Positions 33,789 through 42,428 of a DNA stretch of 64,000 bases are shown one piece after another. A program made the translations under genes and the position numbers. Below the pieces are notes generated by a model, which saw nothing but the letters and a program-made list of their open reading frames with translations, had not been told where the DNA came from and did no database searches. Source of the DNA: Vulcanimicrobiota bacterium (GTDB lineage: Bacteria; Vulcanimicrobiota; Xenobia; Xenobiales; JADMJV01). How positions within the stretch are numbered: the stretch's first letter is position 1; each line of letters begins with the position of its first letter. The DNA lies in contig JAHBVR010000009.1 of the NCBI GenBank assembly GCA_019637395.1, positions 267,628 through 331,627 on the forward strand. The letters run 5' to 3'.

Positions 33789-34400
33789 TTGGACTACCCC
33801 GAAGCTCTGGAAGAGTTGGTCGAGTCGCTGCAGCAGTTACCGACCATCGGACCCAAGTCAGCACAACGTTTAGCCTTCTGGCTTCTGGAAACCGCGGAGC
33901 CGAAGGCTTTGCGTTTATCTGAAGCCATTCGTAGCGCTCGCAACCAGATTCGCCCCTGCCGGCGCTGCTTCAATTATAGCGACCGGGAACTCTGCCAAAT
34001 TTGCGCCGACCCTCAACGCAAGACGGGGGTGGTATGCGTGGTGGTCCAACCCAAAGACATTGTGGCCCTTGAAAAGACCCGAGAATATCGGGGGGGCTAC
34101 CACGTTTTGGGTGGGCTACTCTCCCCCTTGGACGGTATCGGGCCCGACCAGGTTCGCATCCACGAACTGCTGGAGCGAGTACGCGAAGAAGCCATAGACG
34201 AAGTCATTCTGGCTCTGGACACGACGGTGGGGGGTGAGGCGACCTGCCTCTACCTGTCCCGTCAACTCGGCCCCGAAACTTCGGTCACCAGGCTGGCCCA
34301 GGGACTGCCGGCGGGTGGCAACCTGGATTACACCGATGAAGTCACTCTGGGGCGGGCCTTGCGTGGCCGGCGCCGGGTGGAAGATCTGAGCCCACAGTAA
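33789..34400 (+). CDS. recR: recombination protein RecR
   Basis: 203 residues. Helix-hairpin-helix LPTIGPKSAQRLAFWLL, the four-cysteine zinc finger CRRCFNYSDRELCQICADP, a Toprim domain (VVVQPKDIVALEKTREYRGGYHVLGG) and the terminal Walker B-like region are all in order. RecR with RecO and RecF loads RecA on gapped DNA. Translation starts at TTG, six bases after ybaB. Confidence 0.96.
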   Translation: MDYPEALEELVESLQQLPTIGPKSAQRLAFWLLETAEPKALRLSEAIRSARNQIRPCRRCFNYSDRELCQICADPQRKTGVVCVVVQPKDIVALEKTREYRGGYHVLGGLLSPLDGIGPDQVRIHELLERVREEAIDEVILALDTTVGGEATCLYLSRQLGPETSVTRLAQGLPAGGNLDYTDEVTLGRALRGRRRVEDLSPQ

Positions 34401-34412
34401 GGAAGGCATGAA

Positions 34413-35429
34413 ATGCGCGTCTTTGTAACGGGAGCCACGGGTTTTATCGGAAGAGAGATCGTCCGCCACCTGCAGCAGGCGGGACACGATGTCTTCGCCC
34501 TGTGCCGCAACCCCGACGATTTGTACGTCAGCAACGTGCAAAAGGTACAGGGTGATATCCTCCAACCTCATACCTTTGAAGCCCAACTGCGCGAAGCCGA
34601 AGCCTGCGTTCACTGCGTCGGCATTCTGCGCGCCTTTCCAGAGAAAGGCATCACTTTTGAAAAACTGCATTATCAGGCCACCCTCAACCTGGTGCGAGCC
34701 TGCGGCAAAGTGGGCGCGCAACGCTTCATCCACATCAGCGCCAACGGCGTGGAGAAGCATCCCACCACCGAGTATATGCGTTCCAAAGCCAAGTCTGAAC
34801 AGGCGGTCCGCTCTTCTAGCCTGGATTGGACGATTCTGCGACCCTCGGTCGTTTACGGCGGCAACCCCAACAAAGAAAACTTCGTCAAAATGCTGCGCGA
34901 CAATCTTTCCAAGACCAGCCTGTTTCCCTATTTTGGCAAGGGCGAGTATTGCCTGGCGCCCATCTCCACCTGGGAACTGGCCGAAACCGTGCGCCGCTGC
35001 CTGGAGAATCGCGACAGCGTGGGCAAAGTCTACCATCTGGGTGGCGACGAGGTCTATACCTATAAGGCGCTGCTACACTTGATTTGCGAGGCGGGCGGCT
35101 ACAAAACGAAGCTTTTCTCCTTGCCTCCGGTGCTGATGAGCACGGCCGCCGGCCTGCTGGGCGGCTTCAAATGGTTTCCCATGACCACCGATATGTTGCG
35201 CATGCTGACGAGCGGCAATGACATGCCCGCCAACGCTCAGACGCAAAAGGTGCTGGAGGTTCCCAGCGTCAGCTTCCGAGGCTGGCTCCATCACGGGTTG
35301 ATGGAACCGGCCGGAGCGGCCGCCTTGACCGAAAAATCCGCAGCCCGCGTCACCACTCAATTGCAGCCCGACGACGCCCCCGCCGTCAACGCTACCCAAC
35401 CGCTCAACTCAGAGGACGCCCCAGCATAG
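34413..35429 (+). CDS. NAD(P)-binding extended SDR, NDUFA9-like
   Basis: 338 residues. Rossmann motif GATGFIG at residues 7-13, then HCVGILR, the HISANGVEKHPTTEYMRSKAKSE active-site region (the usual YxxxK is YMRSK) and WTILRPSVVYGG. The combination matches the atypical SDRs annotated as complex I NDUFA9 subunit family, used as nucleotide-sugar epimerases, quinone-handling or structural NAD-binding proteins. Substrate unknown. The last 26 bases overlap the convergent TPR gene. AAGGAAGG precedes the ATG. Confidence 0.85.
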   Translation: MRVFVTGATGFIGREIVRHLQQAGHDVFALCRNPDDLYVSNVQKVQGDILQPHTFEAQLREAEACVHCVGILRAFPEKGITFEKLHYQATLNLVRACGKVGAQRFIHISANGVEKHPTTEYMRSKAKSEQAVRSSSLDWTILRPSVVYGGNPNKENFVKMLRDNLSKTSLFPYFGKGEYCLAPISTWELAETVRRCLENRDSVGKVYHLGGDEVYTYKALLHLICEAGGYKTKLFSLPPVLMSTAAGLLGGFKWFPMTTDMLRMLTSGNDMPANAQTQKVLEVPSVSFRGWLHHGLMEPAGAAALTEKSAARVTTQLQPDDAPAVNATQPLNSEDAPA

Positions 35430-37005
35430 CCTCCCCACTGTCCCGAGCACTGCGGTGCAGGCCTTCCAGGACCGCCTCGGCGCCCTGCAGCTCGTCCAAC
35501 CGATCCAGTTGCTCCAGGCATTCCAGCCAGATCGACTGCTGCTCGCCTTTGCGCGCATAGGCGGCGGCCGAAGCGAAAGATTGGGCCGCTCCCTCGAGCT
35601 CGCCCCGGGCCAGGCACAAATAGCCGCGCTCGCGTAGCGCCTCACAGCGCAGAGCCGCATCTTTGGGAACCTCGTTGAGCACCTCGATGGCCAGCATCAA
35701 ATTACGATTGCATTCGTACAGTCTTCCACGCAAACGCTCAAGGCGGGCGGTCAGGATATAGATCTGAGCGGAATCGGCCGGACCGGTTCCCTGGCCCAGC
35801 ATCCAGCCGGCCGCCTGCAAATCCTGACCGGCCTCCTCCAGCAAATTGCGCTCGATCAAGGTACGACTGCGCTCGACCCGAGCCCGCAGCACGGGATTGC
35901 GTTCCCCCAACTGCAAGAACCGCTCCAGACTTTCCGAGAAGAGTTGGCAGGCCTGCTGATTGTCACCCTGAGCTCGATAGGATAAGCCCAGACTGCTCAA
36001 AGCATAGGCCAGAGCGCGGTAGTTGCCAAAGCGCCGGCACATTTCCACGTCCAGTTGGTGAAAGCGAATGGCCCGCGGATAGTCCCCCAATTTCATACAC
36101 AGGTTGCCCAGACGGCCGTAGACGACGGCCAGCTCCGACTCGGCTCCCAGGCGGCGGCTCAGCCGCTCGGCTTTGTAAGTGAAGTGCAGCGCCTCGGTAA
36201 TCTTGCCCAGGTCGCTGCAAACCTGACCCAGGCCTTCGTAAGCTTTGGCCACGCCGATCCACATCTGCAAATGCCAGTAGGCGCGCAAAGCTTGTTCAAG
36301 GAACTCGAGAGCCCGTTGCGGCTCCCCCTGCTCCTGGTGGAGGAGTCCCAACAAACGGCAGGCCTCGGCCTGGCAACGATCGGGTCGAGAACGCGGCCGT
36401 TCCATCACGTGCAGCCAGGCTTCCTCGGCCTGGTCGAAGCGGTGCAGGCGGAAAAGCACCCGGCCTCGCTCGATGTCGCTTTCGTCGTCTCCGAGCTGGG
36501 GCAGCATGCGTAAAGCTTCCCGCAATTCCCCGGCCCGCACCAACAGGCGCGCTTTCTCCAGTTGCCAGGCGCGCGCGAACTGCCCCTCCGGGTCCCATTG
36601 CCGGGACAGCAGCAAGGCCTGCTGAGCCTGCTCCTGCTCGCCATACATACCATGAATCTGGGCCGAAAGAATCAGGGCGCGAACCAACAACGGCTTGAGG
36701 GTGATGGAGGTACGCCGGCACAGCAACCCGTCCAACTCATGGGAAGCCTGATCCCAACGCTGTAACTGTACCAACAACTCGGAACGCCACAGGCGAATGG
36801 CTGCTTTCTGATCGGCCAGACAGGGGTCGTCGGCGGCTTCCTCTTCGAGCCGATCCAGCCAGGCTCCGCCTAGCTCGAGAGCCCGGCCATAATCAAAACG
36901 CGAAAGGCTGTCTTCAATCGTCTCCAGGAAATGCCGGCATAGCTCTACGGCTCGAGCTTGCGTCAGGTAGATTGCGACCAACTTTTCTAAACTTGCAGGT
37001 TGCAA
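35404..37005 (-). CDS. tetratricopeptide repeat protein
   Basis: 533 residues, almost all helical. Clear TPR units are visible in the middle (AKAYEGLGQVCSDLGKITEALHFTYKAERL, read as W/Y-G-A-P pattern positions; RLGNLCMKLGDYPRAIRF; ALSSLGLSYRAQGDNQQACQLF) and weaker ones elsewhere. No catalytic or DNA-binding domain is seen. Start is TTG at 37005. TPR proteins of this length act as scaffolds; the partner is unknown. It is divergent from the ABC-2-like gene. Confidence 0.8.
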   Translation of the reverse strand: MQPASLEKLVAIYLTQARAVELCRHFLETIEDSLSRFDYGRALELGGAWLDRLEEEAADDPCLADQKAAIRLWRSELLVQLQRWDQASHELDGLLCRRTSITLKPLLVRALILSAQIHGMYGEQEQAQQALLLSRQWDPEGQFARAWQLEKARLLVRAGELREALRMLPQLGDDESDIERGRVLFRLHRFDQAEEAWLHVMERPRSRPDRCQAEACRLLGLLHQEQGEPQRALEFLEQALRAYWHLQMWIGVAKAYEGLGQVCSDLGKITEALHFTYKAERLSRRLGAESELAVVYGRLGNLCMKLGDYPRAIRFHQLDVEMCRRFGNYRALAYALSSLGLSYRAQGDNQQACQLFSESLERFLQLGERNPVLRARVERSRTLIERNLLEEAGQDLQAAGWMLGQGTGPADSAQIYILTARLERLRGRLYECNRNLMLAIEVLNEVPKDAALRCEALRERGYLCLARGELEGAAQSFASAAAYARKGEQQSIWLECLEQLDRLDELQGAEAVLEGLHRSARDSGEAMLGRPLS

Positions 37006-37023
37006 TAGAGCTCAAGAAAAATC

Positions 37024-37953
37024 ATGATAAGAGGGAACTCTTTTGAGGAGCTTGACGACTCCTCCTTTGAAGGAAGTAAGCCTGATTTGAGCATGGTCAT
37101 GTTGCAAAGAGAATGGAGCCTCCAGATGGCCCGCAAGGAACCGGGCCGGTCCGGAGGCTACCCTGGTTTGTTCTGGGCGGCCATCGCCCTGAGCTTGCCG
37201 CTGCTTCACCATGCCCTGGCCTCGTATCGACTGGATTTCTTGCCTGAACGGCGCGGCTCGTTTGAACTGGCTGGATTCTGGCTGATCGGACTTACCTGTT
37301 TGCGCGCCTGCATCAGCTGCGCCGCCAGTATGGCCGAAGAAGTCCAGCACCATTCGATCCAGTTGGTACGCCAGCTTCCTCGCTCGGGCGGCCTGGCCGG
37401 CCTGCTCCTCACGAAAATCGCCGTTGCCTCCATACCCCTGCTCATGGAGTGGGGACTGTTCGCAGGTCTGGCCGGTTTGCTCTGGTTGTTGGGAGTGCCG
37501 GTGCAGGACTGGAACTCCGGGCGTTTTCTGGCGGTCGGCCTCACCTCAATGCTCTTTTTCTCCTCGTTGGGTTTGTGGATTGGCGCGCGTCTGGCCGAAC
37601 CCGAACGGGCCGTCAACAACGCCCGCGTGGCCGTAGTTATGACACTGGTGGGCTGGGCGATGCTCGAGAGTGTCCTCAAGGGCCCCACTTTGCTGATCGC
37701 CGCCCTCATCTGGATTGGCTTCATGTTTCGCTCCAGCCCGCGCGTCACTTCCGCCTTCCAGGGCGGAGTCATCAGCGCCGTGGTGGTCCTGCTGCTACCG
37801 CAGGCCTATATGCTGGGTGACCTGCGTCTGGCCCAGATGAGCCCTCTGATGGCTGCTTCGAACCCGGATTTGACGCGCGATGACTGCATTCTCTACTGCG
37901 TCGGCACCGTAGCCATCTTACTGCTGAACCTTCGCCAGTTGAGGAAGCTATAG
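37024..37953 (+). CDS. ABC-2/CcmB-like multi-spanning membrane protein
   Basis: 309 residues with six or more transmembrane segments from about residue 45. The pattern of a cytoplasmic N terminus containing VMLQREW, followed by long hydrophobic pairs, resembles ABC-2-type permeases or the CcmB haem-export subunit. No ATPase gene is adjacent, so this is not certain. The start could be ATG 37024 or ATG 37093 (MVMLQREWSL), the latter with a purine-rich GAAGGAAG some distance upstream. The next gene begins directly after its stop. Confidence 0.6.
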   Translation: MIRGNSFEELDDSSFEGSKPDLSMVMLQREWSLQMARKEPGRSGGYPGLFWAAIALSLPLLHHALASYRLDFLPERRGSFELAGFWLIGLTCLRACISCAASMAEEVQHHSIQLVRQLPRSGGLAGLLLTKIAVASIPLLMEWGLFAGLAGLLWLLGVPVQDWNSGRFLAVGLTSMLFFSSLGLWIGARLAEPERAVNNARVAVVMTLVGWAMLESVLKGPTLLIAALIWIGFMFRSSPRVTSAFQGGVISAVVVLLLPQAYMLGDLRLAQMSPLMAASNPDLTRDDCILYCVGTVAILLLNLRQLRKL

Positions 37954-38772
37954 GTGGCCCTGGGGCCGCAGTTGCCCGAGTCCCCCCATCGCGGCGAACG
38001 GCGCCTGCTGGATCGGGCCATGTTTTTGGGCGACATCGGGCGTACCGGCAAATCCTCGGAAACCAACCTCAAGGAGGCTGGCAACCGTGACCCTTTCAAG
38101 ATGTTTCTTGAAAAAGAGGTAAACCAGGAAGACGAATTGGTCGAAAAAAAGGCCGAAGGTGACGTGACGGAGGCGGCTGTCGAGAGCGAGGCCGGTTCAG
38201 CCGCCAGCCAGGAAGTCAAGGACGACCAGGTAGAGAACCGCAAGGACGCCGATCGCCAGGCGCTTGAGGGCGGGGCCGAGCAGGCCGAGCGCGCCACCGC
38301 CTCCAACCACGGCTTGTGGCGCGGCCCGCAACTCAATATGGGAGCTGCCATGGTGAGCGTACCCCAGCAATTGCAGGCGCAGCAGCTGGAGAAGCAGGGA
38401 CGCGCCCAGAAGCAGCGTGATACCGGCGACAGAGAAAAACTGGAAGAAGGCAAGCAGCGCGTGGACGACGCTCTCTTGCAAGCTCTGCGTCAGTCGGGAC
38501 TGGCCCACCCGGTCACCGGCTTCGCCGATCCTCGCCTGCAAGGCGGCCGGCCCCAACTCGGTCCGGAGTGGGCCGTCAAAAACCAGGTTTACCGCTGGGA
38601 GTCCTCGCCCGGTCATCGCCAGGTGCTGCGCTGGGGTGACAAAGAGAGCCTGCTGGAGACCACCGCCGCCGGTCAACGCCAGGTCATTCAGAAGCTGGGT
38701 GAGCAATTCTGGTCGCAAACCACCCTCTGGGACAGCGACACCGGCTTTGACATTTCTAACGACAGCCGCTGA
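37954..38772 (+). CDS. hypothetical charged protein
   Basis: 272 residues from GTG immediately after the stop of the membrane gene. The first 170 residues are very rich in E, K, Q and A and probably disordered or coiled coil. The last 100 (LAHPVTGFADPRLQGG, YRWESSPGHRQVLRWGDKE, WSQTTLWDSDTGFDIS) may form a small folded domain. No family is recognised. Tight linkage to the upstream membrane gene suggests a joint function. Confidence 0.6.
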   Translation: MALGPQLPESPHRGERRLLDRAMFLGDIGRTGKSSETNLKEAGNRDPFKMFLEKEVNQEDELVEKKAEGDVTEAAVESEAGSAASQEVKDDQVENRKDADRQALEGGAEQAERATASNHGLWRGPQLNMGAAMVSVPQQLQAQQLEKQGRAQKQRDTGDREKLEEGKQRVDDALLQALRQSGLAHPVTGFADPRLQGGRPQLGPEWAVKNQVYRWESSPGHRQVLRWGDKESLLETTAAGQRQVIQKLGEQFWSQTTLWDSDTGFDISNDSR

Positions 38773-38774
38773 CC

Positions 38775-38803
38775 TTGCCAGAGTGGACCAAGCTCGATAA
38801 ACT
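38775..38803 (+). promoter_or_regulatory. promoter of toxin-antitoxin pair 1 (leaderless)
   Basis: TTGCCA (38775-38780) and TAAACT (38798-38803) are 17 bases apart. The -10 box ends six bases before the antitoxin ATG, and no ribosome binding site exists, so the message would begin at or next to the start codon. Confidence 0.65.
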
Positions 38804-38809
38804 AAGTTC

Positions 38810-39046
38810 ATGAGAATCATTAACGTCCACGAAGCCAAGACACATCTTTCCAAGCTACTAGAGGACGTAAAAGCCGGCGAGGAGATCGTGCTGGCCAAAA
38901 TGGGAAAACCCTATGCCAGGTTGGTGCCCATAGACCAGCCCAAGCCGGTAAGGCTGGGATTTTTAAGCGGTTCGGTCGGTGACGATATTCTCCAACCCAT
39001 GTCGGATGAAGAGTTGGCAGACTGGGAAGGGCCGATCCACCCTTGA
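38810..39046 (+). CDS. type II antitoxin, Phd/YefM family
   Basis: 78 residues. The N-terminal DNA-binding dimer fold is seen in INVHEAKTHLSKLLEDVKAGEEIVLAKMGKPYARLVP; the C-terminal third (DEELADWEGPIHP) is the acidic toxin-neutralising tail. It would repress its own promoter with the toxin. The toxin starts four bases before its end. It resembles the second antitoxin at 56858-57082 in the HEAKTHLS and AGEE blocks. Confidence 0.9.
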   Translation: MRIINVHEAKTHLSKLLEDVKAGEEIVLAKMGKPYARLVPIDQPKPVRLGFLSGSVGDDILQPMSDEELADWEGPIHP

Positions 39047-39432
39047 TACGCCTTCTTCTGGATACCCATGCGCTGCTCTGGGCCTGGACGGAGCCTGCAA
39101 AATTGTCGGAGACCGCCCGCGCATTGATTCAAGAACCTTCGAATACTCGTTGGGTCTCGCCCGTGACCGGTTTTGAGATCTCCCAGAAGTATCGATTGGG
39201 AAAGCTGCAGGTGGAGCCTGGCCTGGTCAGCAACTACACCGACCATCTGCGCACTTTCCAGGCAGAAGAACTCCCCCTCCTGTCAAAACACGCTCTGTAT
39301 GCCGGTGGGCTTCCAGGCGAACATAGAGACCCGTTCGACCGTCTTCTGGCCGCCCAGAGTTTGTTAGAAGGTGTTCCCTTGCTGACCGCCGACCCGGCCT
39401 TCCTCGGCTTTGGAGTCCAGACGATTTGGTAA
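39043..39432 (+). CDS. PIN-domain toxin, VapC-like
   Basis: 129 residues from a TTG overlapping the antitoxin stop. PIN ribonuclease acidic residues are in LLLDTHALLW (D7), a glutamate in VTGFEIS and the C-terminal HRDPFDRLLAAQ pair. Such toxins cleave tRNA or rRNA until bound by their antitoxin. The linked Phd-type antitoxin completes a type II module. Confidence 0.9.
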   Translation: MIRLLLDTHALLWAWTEPAKLSETARALIQEPSNTRWVSPVTGFEISQKYRLGKLQVEPGLVSNYTDHLRTFQAEELPLLSKHALYAGGLPGEHRDPFDRLLAAQSLLEGVPLLTADPAFLGFGVQTIW

Positions 39433-39522
39433 TGCGAAACCTCTGACATTGCAATTGCACAGCCGGCCGCCTGAGCGAAGAGCAACTGGCCGCCTGGTTC
39501 AGGCAGCGCCTTCCAGGCTCTC

Positions 39523-41106
39523 TCACTTGCTGACGACCTCGACATGTTGACCCTGAATCCAGGAAACCTCGAGTCGGACCGGCACAGATAGTTCTTTCTG
39601 CAATCGATCCCGCCACTGCTTCCAAAGCCCGGCGCGCGGTCTGGTGGGCATCTGCAGGCTGACGACGAGCGAAAGTTCGCTTCCGCTCAGGCTGGCCCGA
39701 GCTTCGACCAGCCAGACCTCAGGTAGCTTTTCTACCTGTTCGTGCAGCCACTTTAACGCTCGCGCCTCCAGTTTCTGACGGAGTAACTCAGCCTCGCCAA
39801 CCACTTTCTCGGGCGCAAATTGCAGGGGTCCGTCTTCGGTGTAATCATAGATTACGGTGGTGCGAACGGTGAGCTTCAATTGATACTGCCTCTGGCCGCG
39901 CTGGCTCAGGAATTGTTGGGTTGTCTGTTGCAGTTTTCCGACCAGTTCGCTTTCGAAGACATAGGGGCTGCGCAAACTCACCAGCAATTCCGCGGCTGGC
40001 GGCTCCAGACGCAGGCTGCGGAAATTGACCAGTTCCACTTGAGAAAACTGTTTTATCGCCTCCTGAAGAGCCCATTCGGCATCCGTTCGGAATACGTCTT
40101 CAGCGCTCGGCTCGGCTCGCAGCGGGGCAAAAAGCCTGCCCTCCGGCGCCACATAGCTGGACAAAGCCGTACCCACGCGCAGGTCGATGGTTTCCGGCAA
40201 CCGCCTTTGCAGCAGGTCGCGCAGGGACTGGACAAAACCCACGGTCAGTTCCTCAGGAGCGCGCACCAGCAAGTCGATTTGCAGCCGCTGAGCCTGCAGC
40301 CTGAGACGGGTCGACTCCAGCCGCGCACCGGGAAGATTGGCCAGGGCCTGATTAACGACTTCCCGGGTCACCCGTTGCGCGTAGCGTTCCTGCATCAATT
40401 GCCGCAATTGGCGCTCCAAAAACCAGGCCGTTCCTCCCAACAGCAGCAGGTTTAAGGCCAGCGCCCGCACCAAGGAAGGATTGCGCCGCAGCTCGGCCCA
40501 TTGGGAGAGGCCGGCCAGGGTAAAGACCACGGCGCTGGCCAACTGAATGGCCACAAAGTTAGCCAAGAACAACATGACGGCGCCGAAGGCTTCACTATAG
40601 AGACCGCCGCCCAGGCAAAGGCCAGCGGTGCACAAGGGAGGAACCAGAGTCACCGCGATGGCCACGCCGGCCACGCTCTCCGAGACACGTTTGTCCACCG
40701 AGGCATAGGCGCCTGCCAGCCCGGCGGCAAACCCAATAGCCATATCCAGCAGAGTTGGCCGGAAGTTGGCCGCGATCTGCTGTTGCGAGTAATCCAGTTG
40801 CTCAGGACCAAAGAACCTGGCCAGCAACAGGCCGGTGACCAGACAAATCAGCGTTCCCACTCCTTCGCTTAAGAGAGAGCGGCGAAATCGTCTCATTTCC
40901 CCGCGTACCAATCCCAACGAAATCCCCAGGATGGGACCGGTCAAAGGAGCCATGGTGGCCGCTCCGATCACGGTCGCCGGAGAGTTTGCCAGCAACCCGA
41001 AAGTGCACACAGCCGCGGACAAAACCATCAAAGCCCCATAAGCGCGATGGAAGGCCGCCATGGAGTCGATTTTCTTGAGAATGACCTGCTCTGGCAGACG
41101 CATCAA
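39523..41106 (-). CDS. DUF389 family membrane protein
   Basis: 527 residues. The N-terminal half has about six to seven transmembrane segments with family blocks MVLSAAVCTFGLLANSPATVIGAATMAPLTGPILGIS (start) and VAIAVTLVPPLCTAGL. The C-terminal 280 residues are soluble and built of repeated alpha/beta units. Function of the family is unknown. It starts 11 bases after parB and is probably cotranscribed with it, an unexpected pairing. Confidence 0.85.
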   Translation of the reverse strand: MMRLPEQVILKKIDSMAAFHRAYGALMVLSAAVCTFGLLANSPATVIGAATMAPLTGPILGISLGLVRGEMRRFRRSLLSEGVGTLICLVTGLLLARFFGPEQLDYSQQQIAANFRPTLLDMAIGFAAGLAGAYASVDKRVSESVAGVAIAVTLVPPLCTAGLCLGGGLYSEAFGAVMLFLANFVAIQLASAVVFTLAGLSQWAELRRNPSLVRALALNLLLLGGTAWFLERQLRQLMQERYAQRVTREVVNQALANLPGARLESTRLRLQAQRLQIDLLVRAPEELTVGFVQSLRDLLQRRLPETIDLRVGTALSSYVAPEGRLFAPLRAEPSAEDVFRTDAEWALQEAIKQFSQVELVNFRSLRLEPPAAELLVSLRSPYVFESELVGKLQQTTQQFLSQRGQRQYQLKLTVRTTVIYDYTEDGPLQFAPEKVVGEAELLRQKLEARALKWLHEQVEKLPEVWLVEARASLSGSELSLVVSLQMPTRPRAGLWKQWRDRLQKELSVPVRLEVSWIQGQHVEVVSK

Positions 41107-41117
41107 GCCTGGTTCGT

Positions 41118-41936
41118 CTAGGCCCGACCTGACTCCGTCAGAGCGATGAGCACTTCCATGAGTTCCTCCAACTGATCCTGGTTCCGGTAGTAAAGCTCAA
41201 TCTTGCCCTTGTCCTTGCTGGACGGGCGTATTTTCACCACCGCGTTCAGTTGCTGGCCCAGTTGTTGCTGAATGTGCTCCCAGTCGGGAGTCAAACTCTT
41301 GCCTTTGCGCGCCGGCTTCTGCTCGTGCAGTTTGCGAATGAAATCCTCGGTCGCGCGCACCGACAGTTGCCGCTCGCGGATCTCGTGCCAGGCGCGCAAC
41401 TGGTTACGCTCCCCTTCCAGCGAGAGTACGGCCCGGGCATGGCCGGCGCTCAGAACGCCGGCTTCCAAGTCTGCCAGAATGGAAGGGGGCAGGCTGAGCA
41501 GGCGGATGGCGTTGGCTACGGCCGGCCGGCTGCAGCCCAGGCGCCGGGCCAGTTCGTCCTGGGTCAGCTTGTGCTCGCGCAGCAAGAATTGAAAGGCGCG
41601 GGCTTCCTCGACCGGGTTCAGATCCTGGCGCTGCAGGTTCTCGATCAAGGCCACTTCCAACAGATTCTGCGGTGCGAACTCCTGGATCAAGGCCGGGATC
41701 TCTTCCAGGCCGGCCAATCGCGAAGCGCGCCAACGGCGCTCGCCCACCACCAGGCGGTAGCCTTCGGGCTCGCGAGTGACCACCACCGGCTGCACCACGC
41801 CGTGCAATTGAATGGAGTCGGCCAGTTCCTGCAGGCGCTCCTGGTCGAAGCGCCGGCGCGGCTGCAAAGGGTTGGCGCGAATCTGGCGGATGGGTAAAAC
41901 GGCAAAACCGTTCTCGGGAGACTTGGGCTTACTCAT
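41118..41936 (-). CDS. parB: chromosome partitioning protein ParB/Spo0J
   Basis: 272 residues. The CTP-binding ParB/Srx domain has NPLQPRRRFD and the GERRWRA arginine box (about residues 74-80). The helix-turn-helix is KLTQDELARRLGCSRPAVANAIRLLSLP, and a C-terminal dimerisation domain follows. ParB loads at parS and spreads as a CTP clamp, recruiting SMC. No parA is adjacent or anywhere in the window. A stop codon (TGA) lies two codons upstream in frame, so the ATG at 41936 is the earliest start. It has no ribosome binding site because a parS occupies that place. Confidence 0.95.
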   Translation of the reverse strand: MSKPKSPENGFAVLPIRQIRANPLQPRRRFDQERLQELADSIQLHGVVQPVVVTREPEGYRLVVGERRWRASRLAGLEEIPALIQEFAPQNLLEVALIENLQRQDLNPVEEARAFQFLLREHKLTQDELARRLGCSRPAVANAIRLLSLPPSILADLEAGVLSAGHARAVLSLEGERNQLRAWHEIRERQLSVRATEDFIRKLHEQKPARKGKSLTPDWEHIQQQLGQQLNAVVKIRPSSKDKGKIELYYRNQDQLEELMEVLIALTESGRA

Positions 41937-41951
41937 GTTTCACGTGAAACA
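41936..41951. promoter_or_regulatory. parS centromere site
   Basis: TGTTTCACGTGAAACA is a perfect 16-base palindrome and matches the bacterial parS consensus. Its last base is the first base of the parB start codon. It should nucleate ParB loading and could also repress parB. Confidence 0.93.
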
Positions 41952-42002
41952 TTGGCTTTCGTTTTTCAGATTTCCTTCGGCTTGACCCCTTATACTCCAG
42001 CC

Positions 42003-42395
42003 ATGGAGATCTCGCTCCCCGGGCGCCAGACGGCGGCCACCGCCAAGGATGCCTACAAGCACTATAAAAGCCTGGACAACACCCCCCAGGATCGCGATCC
42101 GCGCGACCATTTTATCGAATTTACCCAGGAAGGCCAGAACGTTGAGGTCGCTCTCACGCCCTCGGGATTTCTGGCCCGCCAGACCCAGGCGGAGCAGGTC
42201 ACCATCACCCGGGCCGAGGTGCCTCGCTGGATAGGCAAGGCTCAAGTCGAGGTGGTGTGCCGCACTACCCAGGGGGCCTACAGTGGATTTTTAGGCGGGG
42301 TAGACATCACTCCCGACAACGAGGGACAAGAACGCGCCCGGCAGGTCTTTTATCAGTGGCAGAAGCCTCTGCAGAAGCCTGGCTGCGGTGGCTGA
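42003..42395 (+). CDS. hypothetical protein
   Basis: 130 residues starting MEISLPGRQTAATAKDAYKHY. Mixed alpha/beta composition, no family recognised. The frame is open upstream to 41952, but ATG 42003 is favoured. TATACT (41991-41996) ends six bases before it and there is no ribosome binding site, which fits a leaderless message. It is divergent from parB across 51 bases that include parS. Confidence 0.6.
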   Translation: MEISLPGRQTAATAKDAYKHYKSLDNTPQDRDPRDHFIEFTQEGQNVEVALTPSGFLARQTQAEQVTITRAEVPRWIGKAQVEVVCRTTQGAYSGFLGGVDITPDNEGQERARQVFYQWQKPLQKPGCGG

Positions 42396-42428
42396 CCCTG
42401 ACCCACAAACTCCGCCGGTCGGCGGGGC

